From Labrys wisconsinensis (GTDB lineage: Bacteria; Pseudomonadota; Alphaproteobacteria; Rhizobiales; Labraceae): 64,000 nucleotides of DNA. The notes beneath the pieces were generated by a model. It did not search any database. It was not told the origin of the DNA and saw only the letters and a list, made by a program, of their open reading frames with translations. Shown here piece by piece: positions 28,488 through 35,317 of this stretch. How positions within the stretch are numbered: the first letter of the stretch is position 1; every line of letters begins with the position of its first letter. The stretch spans positions 1-64,000 of the forward strand of contig NZ_JAUSVX010000028.1 of NCBI RefSeq assembly GCF_030814995.1. Direction: 5' to 3'. A program made the position numbers and the translations under genes.

Positions 28488-28707
28488 CGATGATCGTCCG
28501 TCGTGCGGATGGGGAAAGGCGGCGCGAGCCCGGACCTTCCGCGGGGCTCAGGCGAGCCCGCGCGCGGAAGCCGGGACGGTAATTCGGGATATGCGCCGCA
28601 AAATCGTCATGCCCGCCTCATAGCAGGCGGGCGGGCCGGGATAAAGCGTGAAAGGGCGTGTGGGGCTCGCCGGCCTGCGCCGCCGTGGGGACAGCTCCAC
28701 CCGCGCC

Positions 28708-28853
28708 GTCATGGCCGGGCTTGTCCCGGCCATCCCTAGCGAAATCGAATTCGATTTCGCGGGGAACGCAACTGCGGCCTTCTCGCCGCGGCCGGAGGTC
28801 GTTCCTGCACCGCCGATGGTCGCGTGGATGGCCGGGACAAGCCCGGCCATGAC
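28708..28853. repeat. Perfect 28-bp inverted repeats around a 22-bp palindrome
   Basis: The 395 bases between ribF and ileS carry no gene that I can support. A 28-base unit (28708-28735; core ATGGCCGGG-CTTGT-CCCGGCCAT) recurs as an exact reverse complement at 28826-28853. Each unit is itself a 9-bp hairpin. Between them, 28739-28760 is a perfect 22-bp palindrome centred on GAATTC. Elements with the ATGGCCGGGCTTGTCCCGGC core are frequent between genes in Bradyrhizobium-type genomes. The ileS promoter must be in 28488-28700. Confidence 0.8.
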
Positions 28854-28882
28854 GGAGAGGTTCCGGCGAGACACAGGCAGCA

Positions 28883-29806
28883 TCAGCCCGCCGTCAGCGC
28901 CCGCGCCAGCCGGCTGTCCTCGTTCATACGGGCGACGAGGTCATCGACCGAGGCGAATTTCTGCTCGCCGCGGATCCAGCCGACGAAGGCGACCTCGATG
29001 GTCTTGCCGTAGAGGTCGCCGTCGAAGTCGAACAGGAAGGTTTCCAGGAGCGGCGCGCCGTTGTCGAAGGTCGGCCGCCGTCCGAAGCTGGCGACGCCCG
29101 GACGGACGACGCCGTCGACCGTGGCGCGCACGGCATAGATGCCGAAGCGCAGGGCGCATTGCGGGTCGAGCTGCATGTTGGCGGTGGGGAAGCCGAGGAG
29201 GCGGCCGCGCTTGTGGCCGTGCTCGACCGTGCCGAGCACCGACCATTCGCGGCCGAGCATGCGGTTGGCGCCGGCGACGTCGCCCTCGGCGAGCATGGTG
29301 CGGATGGCGGACGAGGAGATCGCCCGGCCGTCCTCCGACAGCGGCGCGACGATGGCGATGTCGAGCCCGAGCGAGCGGCCGTGATGCACCAGAAACTCCG
29401 GCGTGCCGCGCCGGTCCTTGCCGAAATGGAAGTCGTAGCCGACGGCGATGGCGTGGGCCTTGAGGCGCCCCACCACCAGCTCCTCCAGGAAGGCTTCGGC
29501 GGTGATGCCGGCGAAGGCGCGGTCGAAGGTCATGGTGACGGCGGCGGCGAGGCCGGCGCGCTCCAGGAGCAAGAGCTTCATGGCCGGCGGCGTCAGGCGG
29601 AACAGCGGCACGTCCGGGCGGAAGACGCTGCGCGGATGCGGCTCGAAGGTCAGGGCGATCGCCGGCCGGCCCTTGGCCAGCGCCTCCGCCGCCTCGATCA
29701 CCGCGAGATGGCCGCGGTGCACCCCGTCGAAATTGCCGATGGCGACGGCTGCGCCGATGAGATGGTCGGGAAGCCCGGCCGGGTCGTCGAAGGTCTGGAA
29801 GGGCAT
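28883..29806 (-). CDS. ribF: Bifunctional riboflavin kinase/FAD synthetase
   Basis: A 307-residue enzyme making FMN from riboflavin and FAD from FMN. The N-terminal adenylyltransferase half has AIGNFDGVHRGHLAVI near 22-37 (HxGH-type motif) and the C-terminal flavokinase half has GHKRGRLLGFPTANM near 190-204 with the PTAN motif. Size fits the bacterial bifunctional type. The start at 29806 (MPFQTFDDP) is chosen because the upstream in-frame extension is unlike other family members. Orientation matches ileS downstream, a common ribF-ileS-lspA order, but here a 395-base repeat-containing gap separates them. Confidence 0.95.
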   Translation of the reverse strand: MPFQTFDDPAGLPDHLIGAAVAIGNFDGVHRGHLAVIEAAEALAKGRPAIALTFEPHPRSVFRPDVPLFRLTPPAMKLLLLERAGLAAAVTMTFDRAFAGITAEAFLEELVVGRLKAHAIAVGYDFHFGKDRRGTPEFLVHHGRSLGLDIAIVAPLSEDGRAISSSAIRTMLAEGDVAGANRMLGREWSVLGTVEHGHKRGRLLGFPTANMQLDPQCALRFGIYAVRATVDGVVRPGVASFGRRPTFDNGAPLLETFLFDFDGDLYGKTIEVAFVGWIRGEQKFASVDDLVARMNEDSRLARALTAG

Positions 29807-30016
29807 GCGGGCAGTCTGGTTTCTAGAGGCGGCACCGTGACGGGCGCTCGCGGCCGCGTCAAGGCAGGCGCCGGAGGATTGCGTTAACCCGATCTTCAAG
29901 GGGCGACAGTAGCGTCATGTCCGGTTCGGACCCCCGCCCCACGGGCAAGGCGGGCGATCTCCGATCGGCAGCAGGCGTATCGTGCAGCGCTCCAGAGGGG
30001 GCCGGGAGCAGGGGTG

Positions 30017-30400
30017 ATGGCAGTAGACCTTTCGATGCCGATCCTGGTGGTCGACGATTACCAGACCATGATCCGCATCATCCGCAACCTGTTGAAGCAG
30101 CTCGGCTTCGAGGATGTGGACGACGCCTCCGACGGCTCGGCGGCCCTGAACAAGCTCAAGGCCAAGAAGTACGGCCTGGTCATCTCCGACTGGAACATGG
30201 AGCCGATGACCGGCTACGAGCTGCTGCGCGAGGTGCGCTCCGACGACCAGCTGAGATCCACCCCATTCATCATGGTCACCGCCGAATCGAAGACCGAGAA
30301 CGTCATCGCCGCCAAGAAGGCCGGCGTGAACAACTACATCGTCAAGCCGTTCAACGCCCAGACGCTCAAGTCGAAGATCGACGCCGTCTTCGGCGCCTGA
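30017..30400 (+). CDS. cheY: Chemotaxis response regulator CheY
   Basis: A 127-residue single receiver domain. The acidic pocket is D13/D14 (LVVDDYQTM), the phosphoacceptor is D58 (VISDWNMEPM), the switch Thr is in MVTAES and the lysine is in NYIVKPFNAQ. There is no output domain, so it acts by binding the flagellar switch, or as a phosphate sink, when phosphorylated by CheA. A GTG one codon upstream is an alternative start. It is followed 7 bases later by cheZ, and no cheA, cheW or receptor gene lies nearby. Confidence 0.92.
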   Translation: MAVDLSMPILVVDDYQTMIRIIRNLLKQLGFEDVDDASDGSAALNKLKAKKYGLVISDWNMEPMTGYELLREVRSDDQLRSTPFIMVTAESKTENVIAAKKAGVNNYIVKPFNAQTLKSKIDAVFGA

Positions 30401-30407
30401 GACGGCG

Positions 30408-31097
30408 ATGGCCGCGGCGGACGATACGACAAAGCCCGGCACCGGGCGGGGGGAAGGAATGTCGGCAGCGGAGAGCGTCCATTTCGAGCGCGTCATCGCC
30501 TATCTTCGCGAACGCCGCGAAAAGGAAGTCTCTCTCACCGACGTCGTGGCGCTGGCCGAGATCACCGCCGAGAGCTTCACCGCCTTCTTCCAGGCGATGG
30601 ACACGGCGATCTATCGCGAGCTGCGCGAGATCGCCAACTACATCACCACCATGAAGGCGGAGATCGGGGCGCTGCAGGCCAACGACCTGAAGTCGCGCCG
30701 CATCCCGGCCGCCGGCCGCGAGCTCGACCTGATCGTGCAGTCGACGGCGGAGGCCACCAACACGATCATGGAATGCGCCGAGGCGATCATGGCCGCCGAC
30801 GCCTCCGACGCGCAGGCCTACAAGGCCTTCGTCGACGACAAGATGATCCTCCTGTTCGAGGCCTGCTCCTTCCAGGACATCACCGGCCAGCGCGTTCGCA
30901 AGGTGGTCGACACGCTGCAGCAGATCGAGGCGCGCGTCACCCGCTTCGCCCAGGCCATCAACGCCAGGGATGCGGCCGGCTATGCCGACGAGGCCGAACG
31001 CCGGCGCGAGGAGCGAGCCAGGGCGCTGCTGCTGCACGGCCCGCAGGCGCGCTCGGAGGCGAGCTCCCAGGACGCCATCGACGCCCTCTTCACCTGA
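30408..31097 (+). CDS. cheZ: Chemotaxis phosphatase CheZ
   Basis: A 229-residue, largely helical protein that speeds CheY-P dephosphorylation. The active region FEACSFQDITGQRVRKV contains D157 and Q161, equivalent to D143 and Q147 of E. coli CheZ, and sits in the expected long four-helix-bundle region. The C-terminal end SQDAIDALFT resembles the CheY-binding tail of CheZ (ending in hydrophobic-acidic LF). The start at 30408 gives a charged N-terminal extension; an internal ATG (MSAAESVHF, 30459) is possible. The gene forms a pair with cheY. Confidence 0.92.
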   Translation: MAAADDTTKPGTGRGEGMSAAESVHFERVIAYLRERREKEVSLTDVVALAEITAESFTAFFQAMDTAIYRELREIANYITTMKAEIGALQANDLKSRRIPAAGRELDLIVQSTAEATNTIMECAEAIMAADASDAQAYKAFVDDKMILLFEACSFQDITGQRVRKVVDTLQQIEARVTRFAQAINARDAAGYADEAERRREERARALLLHGPQARSEASSQDAIDALFT

Positions 31098-31102
31098 AGC
31101 CC

Positions 31103-31966
31103 CTACCAGACGAGGTGCGGCATCGCCCAGTCCGGCGCCACCCCCTGCTCCGCCAGGAAGGTGCGCAGCGCCGCCTCGTCGAGCGCGGCGCCGTGGCCGG
31201 CCTCGAGCGCATGGATGCCGCCGGTGACGAACAGCGCGCCGCAGCCGATGGCGGCGGCGCCGGCAAGGTCGGTGCGCACGGAATCGCCGATCGCCAGCAC
31301 CCGGCCGGGCTCGACCCGGCGCCCCAGCGCCGTCTCCACCACCGCGAAGCCGGCATCGTAGATCGGCCTGTGCGGCTTGCCGCAGGTGACGACCGGGCCG
31401 CCGAGCGTCTCATAGGCGTCGGCGATGGCGCCGGCGCAATAGATCATGGTGCCGCCGCGCTCGACCACCAGGTCGGGATTGGCGCAGATCATCGGCACGC
31501 CGCGGGCGAGGAAGCGGCGCAGCATCGGCAGATAGGTCTCGGGCGTCTCCACCGTGTCGTCGAACAGGCCGGTGCAGACGATCACCTCGGCCGCCTCCTC
31601 GCCGGCGAAGCGGATGTCGTGGCCCTCGAACAGCGGCCGGTCGCGCTCCGGCCCGAGATGGAACAGCGCCTTGCCGGCCTGCGCCGCCACGTGGCTGCGC
31701 GCCACGTCGCCCGACGTGACGATGGCGTCCCAGGCCCGGCGCGGCAGGCCGAGGCGGTCGAGCTGCGGGGCCACGCTCCCGGCGGGGCGCGGCGCGTTCG
31801 ACACCAGCACCACCACGCCGCCCCGGTCGCGGAAGGCGGCCAGCGCCTCGGCCACGCCGGAGAACAGGGCGTGGCCGTTGTGGACCACGCCCCAGATGTC
31901 GCAGAACAGGGCGTCGTAGGCGCCGGCGACCTCGCCGAGGCCGGTGATGATGCGGGTCATGATCAT
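31103..31966 (-). CDS. HAD-family hydrolase, TIGR01459/NagD-like
   Basis: A 287-residue subfamily IIA haloacid-dehalogenase-like phosphatase. Motif I is LFCDIWGVVHNG near 20-31 (a variant DxWG, as in the alphaproteobacterial TIGR01459 group); motif II is LVSNAPRP; motif III/IV is IGDSVRTDLAGAAAIG near 238-253. Members dephosphorylate small phosphorylated metabolites; the substrate is not known here. It converges on cheZ with only 5 bases between the stop codons. Start could also be the ATG two codons in (31960). Confidence 0.85.
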   Translation of the reverse strand: MIMTRIITGLGEVAGAYDALFCDIWGVVHNGHALFSGVAEALAAFRDRGGVVVLVSNAPRPAGSVAPQLDRLGLPRRAWDAIVTSGDVARSHVAAQAGKALFHLGPERDRPLFEGHDIRFAGEEAAEVIVCTGLFDDTVETPETYLPMLRRFLARGVPMICANPDLVVERGGTMIYCAGAIADAYETLGGPVVTCGKPHRPIYDAGFAVVETALGRRVEPGRVLAIGDSVRTDLAGAAAIGCGALFVTGGIHALEAGHGAALDEAALRTFLAEQGVAPDWAMPHLVW

Positions 31967-31985
31967 GCGTCCGATGGGGGCGGCT

Positions 31986-33224
31986 TCACAGCCGCTCGGG
32001 CCGGCCGACTGCGGTGACGAAGGGCTTGCCCTCGCCGAACAGGCGCCGGCCGGCGGCCCGGACCTCCTCCGGCGTCACCGCCTCGACCAGGGCGTTGCGC
32101 CGCTCGATATAGTCGCTGCCCAGGCCCTCGAGCTGGATATGGGTGAGCTGGTTGGCGATCTTGGCCGAGGTGTCGAAGCGCAGGGCGTAGGAGCCGGTGA
32201 TGTAGCTCTTGGCGTTCTCCAGCTCGTCGGCGGTCGGGCCCTGCGCGGCCATCTCCGCCATCTCCGCCTCGATGATCGCCAGGCTCTCGGCCGCGCGGTC
32301 GTTGCTGGTGGCGACGCCGCCCGCGACATAGGCCGAATGCTGGAAGCAGGCGAGCTGGGTGGAGACGGAATAGGCCAGGCCCTTCTCCTCCCGCACCTTC
32401 TGGAACAGGCGCGAGGAGAAGGAGCCGCCGCCGAGAATATGGTTGGCGATATAGGCGGCCATGTAGTCGGGATCGCTGCGCTTGACGCCGGGCGTGGCGA
32501 GCTGCAGCACGGTCTGCGGCACGTCGAGGTCGATCAGCCGGCGATCGGTCGCGACGGCGGGCGCCACCTCCGCCACCGGGCTGAGCCCGGCCCGCGCCGG
32601 CAGGGCTGCGAAGACGGTGTCCAGCATGGCCGCCGCGTCCGCGGCCGTGATGGCGCCGACGATCGACACCACCAGATTGTCCCGGGCGAACAGCCTGGCG
32701 TGATGGACGGCGATCTCCTCGCGCGAGGCGGCGCCGATGCTCTCCAGCGTGCCGTGCGGCCAGCTGCCGTAGGGGTGGCCGGGATAGAGCGCCGCCGTGA
32801 AGGCGCGGGAGGCGATGCTGTGCGGGTCGGAGGCCTCGCGGCGCAGATTGGCCAGCATGCCCTGGCGGATGCGCTCGACCGGGTCGGGGTCGAAGCGCGG
32901 CACGGTGACGGCGAGGCGCGTGAGGTCGAAGGCCTCGGCCCGCCCGCCGGCCAGGGTGCGCAGCGAGCCCGCCATATAGTCGCGGCCGGCATGGAACGAC
33001 AATTCGACCGCATTCTCCTCGATGCGGAGCTGGAAGGCCTGGTCATCGAGCGGGCCGGCGCCCTCGTCGAGCAGCGAGGTCATCATCTGGCCGAGGCCGG
33101 GCCGCTCCGGCGGGTCCTGGGCGGCTCCGCCGCGGAAGGCGAAGTCGACGGCGACGATCGGGACCGCGTAGTCCTCGACCAGCCAGGCCTCGATGCCGTT
33201 GGGAGAATGGATGCGCTGGACCAT
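31986..33224 (-). CDS. M16-family peptidase homologue, non-catalytic partner
   Basis: A 412-residue protein of the pitrilysin/mitochondrial-processing-peptidase family. The position of the HxxEH zinc motif is taken by LGQMMTSLLDEG, so the protease centre is absent, while the second-half R/Y element GSFSSRLFQKVREEKGLAYS is kept. This is the alpha-MPP-like partner that pairs with the catalytic subunit encoded just upstream. The start at 33224 (MVQRIHSPNG) sits 77 bases after the upstream gene stop. The gap holds a strong inverted repeat. Confidence 0.88.
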   Translation of the reverse strand: MVQRIHSPNGIEAWLVEDYAVPIVAVDFAFRGGAAQDPPERPGLGQMMTSLLDEGAGPLDDQAFQLRIEENAVELSFHAGRDYMAGSLRTLAGGRAEAFDLTRLAVTVPRFDPDPVERIRQGMLANLRREASDPHSIASRAFTAALYPGHPYGSWPHGTLESIGAASREEIAVHHARLFARDNLVVSIVGAITAADAAAMLDTVFAALPARAGLSPVAEVAPAVATDRRLIDLDVPQTVLQLATPGVKRSDPDYMAAYIANHILGGGSFSSRLFQKVREEKGLAYSVSTQLACFQHSAYVAGGVATSNDRAAESLAIIEAEMAEMAAQGPTADELENAKSYITGSYALRFDTSAKIANQLTHIQLEGLGSDYIERRNALVEAVTPEEVRAAGRRLFGEGKPFVTAVGRPERL

Positions 33225-33251
33225 GATGTTTCCGAATGAGGAGGGCCATTC

Positions 33252-33287
33252 GGCGGTCGTGACCACCGAACGGTGGTCGTGACCGCC
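33252..33287. repeat. Inverted repeat between the two M16 genes
   Basis: Arms GGCGGTCGTGACCACCG (33252-33268) and CGGTGGTCGTGACCGCC (33271-33287) are separated by AA and pair with two internal mismatches; GGTCGTGACC also occurs as a direct repeat. It lies just upstream of the partner gene start and could be a stem in the leader mRNA that adjusts the ratio of the two subunits, or simply a repeat remnant. Confidence 0.55.
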
Positions 33288-33301
33288 GGTGCGGAGAGGG
33301 A

Positions 33302-34609
33302 TCAGTCCGCGCCTTCGAGCAGGCCGACGACCGAGCGCGCCTCGGCGAGGTGGCGGCGCGCCGCCTCGCGCACGGCATCCGGCGTGATCGCGGCGATGCG
33401 GGCCGGCCAGGCCTGCAGGTCGGCGACCGTGCCGCCGACCGCCAGGGTCGAGCCGAAATAGCGCGCCAGCGAGGACTGGCTGTCGCGGGCATAGATGGCT
33501 TCGGCCACCAGGCGCGTCTTGGCGCGGTCGAGCTCCGCCTCGCCGATGCCCTTCTCGGCGAGCTCGGCGATGACGGCTGAGATCGCCGCCTCGACGGTGG
33601 CGAAGCTGACACCGGGCAGCGGCGCGGCCCAGACGGCGAAGCGCGACTCGTCGACCGCGGTGCCGCCATACCAGGCGGCGGCCGAGGCGGTGATCTTCTG
33701 CTCCGCCACCAGGGCGCGATAGAGGCGCGACACCGAGCCGCCGCCGAGCACCTGGGCGAGGAGGTCGAGGGCATGGGCCTCGCCGTCGTTGGCCGTGCGA
33801 TAGGAGGGCACGCGCCAATGGCGCTGCAGCATGGGCTGCTCCACCCGGGGATCGGCCAGGCTGACGCGGCGGTCGGCCCGCTGCGGCGGCTCCTGCGGGC
33901 GCAGGCGCGGCGGCGGCTCGGCCCGGCGCGCCAACCGGCCGTAGCTGTCCTCGGCCAGGGCGCGCACCTCCTCGGCCGTGACGTCGCCGGCGACCACCAG
34001 GATGGCGTTGTTGGGGGTGTAGAACCGGTCGTGGAACGCGACGGCGTCCTGTCGCGTCAGGCCCTTGATCTCCTCCTCCCAGCCGATGATCGGCGTGCCG
34101 TAGGGATGGTGGGTGAACAGGGTCGCGGCCACCTCCTCGCCGAGCTGGGAATCGGGGTCGTTGTCGACCCGCATCTTGCGCTCCTCCAGGACGACGCTGC
34201 GCTCGGGGTCGACGACGGCGTCGGAGAGCGCCAGCCCGGCCATGCGGTCGGCCTCGAAGCCCATCATCGTGCCGAGATGCGGGCGGGCGACGCGCTGGAA
34301 ATAGGCGGTGTAGTCGTAGGAGGTGAAGGCGTTCTCCTGGCCGCCGAGCCGGGCGACTTCCCTGGAGAAGCCGCCGGGTTGCTTCTCGGTGCCCTTGAAC
34401 ATGAGATGCTCGAGGAAGTGGGCGATGCCGGACTTGCCCATCGGCTCGTCGGCGCCGCCCACCCGGTACCAGACCATGTGGGTGACGACCGGAGCGCGCC
34501 GGTCGGGGATGACCACCACGTCGAGCCCGTTGGCGAGCGTGAAATGCGCGATCTCCGGCCCGGTGGCGGCGGACGCGGCGTCGAGGCCGGGGATGAGCGA
34601 GGACAGCAT
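33302..34609 (-). CDS. M16-family zinc metalloprotease, catalytic subunit
   Basis: A 435-residue protease with the inverted zinc motif H64-F-L-E67-H68 (GIAHFLEHLMFKGT) and the downstream glutamate in the ERSVVLEERKMR region. The N-terminal half is catalytic; the C-terminal half carries the R/Y region GGGSVSRLYRALVAEQKI. Start at MLSSLIPGLD is chosen; an earlier in-frame ATG would add 20 Arg/Pro-rich residues of doubtful coding nature. No clear signal peptide is visible, although many homologues are periplasmic. It precedes the inactive partner gene on the same strand. It probably degrades small peptides. Confidence 0.9.
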   Translation of the reverse strand: MLSSLIPGLDAASAATGPEIAHFTLANGLDVVVIPDRRAPVVTHMVWYRVGGADEPMGKSGIAHFLEHLMFKGTEKQPGGFSREVARLGGQENAFTSYDYTAYFQRVARPHLGTMMGFEADRMAGLALSDAVVDPERSVVLEERKMRVDNDPDSQLGEEVAATLFTHHPYGTPIIGWEEEIKGLTRQDAVAFHDRFYTPNNAILVVAGDVTAEEVRALAEDSYGRLARRAEPPPRLRPQEPPQRADRRVSLADPRVEQPMLQRHWRVPSYRTANDGEAHALDLLAQVLGGGSVSRLYRALVAEQKITASAAAWYGGTAVDESRFAVWAAPLPGVSFATVEAAISAVIAELAEKGIGEAELDRAKTRLVAEAIYARDSQSSLARYFGSTLAVGGTVADLQAWPARIAAITPDAVREAARRHLAEARSVVGLLEGAD

Positions 34610-34741
34610 GGGCGGGTCCGTGATGGCGGGACGCCCCCGCTTCGGGCGGGGACGCGGTGATGGCCCCAATATGGTCGAAGTGCGGCACTTGCAACAGGGG
34701 TGTGACGGAGAGCCTTGGCGCGGGGGCGCGCAACCGTGGCC

Positions 34742-35311
34742 TCAGCCCTCGCCCACGCCCCCCGCGCGGCACAGAATCGTCAGCCGCGTCTCGCCGTAGT
34801 CGCGGCTCTCCGCCGGCACGAAGCCGGCGGCCGATATCTCGACCTCGGCCGCCTCCTCGACGACACAGAGCGCGCCGGGGGCGAGCCAGCCGCCGGCAGC
34901 GAGGCTTTCGAGGGCCTTCGGCGCGAGATCGCGCCGATAGGGCGGATCGAGGAAGGCGAGCGAGAAGGGCTCGATCGGGCCGATGGCGCCGAGCCTGGTG
35001 GCGTCGCGGCGGAACAGCCGCGTGCGCCCGCCGAGGCCCATCGCGTCGATATTGGCGCGGATCAGGCCGCGGGCCTCGGCGCCGTCGTCGACGAAGACGG
35101 CGAAGCGGGCGCCGCGCGACAGCGCCTCGAGGCCGAGCGCGCCCGTGCCGGCGAAGAGGTCGATGACCCGCGCCTCGCGCACCGGATCGTCATAGGCATG
35201 GACCAGGATGTTGAACAGCGTCTCGCGCAGGCGGTCCGAGGTCGGGCGGATGGCGTCCGACCTCGGCGTGGCGAGCTGCTTGCCGCGGAATTGCCCGGCG
35301 ACGATGCGCAT
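34742..35311 (-). CDS. rsmD: 16S rRNA (guanine(966)-N2)-methyltransferase
   Basis: A 189-residue SAM-dependent methyltransferase that modifies G966 of 16S rRNA. Motif I is VIDLFAGTGALGLEAL near 49-64 and the N-methyltransferase motif DPPY is at 122-125; the N-terminus IVAGQFRGKQL and RPTSDRLRETLFNIL are typical of RsmD. It begins 6 bases after the stop of the pseudouridine synthase gene, a common pair in Alphaproteobacteria, and both act on rRNA. Confidence 0.95.
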   Translation of the reverse strand: MRIVAGQFRGKQLATPRSDAIRPTSDRLRETLFNILVHAYDDPVREARVIDLFAGTGALGLEALSRGARFAVFVDDGAEARGLIRANIDAMGLGGRTRLFRRDATRLGAIGPIEPFSLAFLDPPYRRDLAPKALESLAAGGWLAPGALCVVEEAAEVEISAAGFVPAESRDYGETRLTILCRAGGVGEG

Positions 35312-35317
35312 GGTGCG

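Noticed and set aside
26235-28493. 752-codon open frame on the plus strand
   Set aside because: Antisense shadow of ileS without any recognisable domain.
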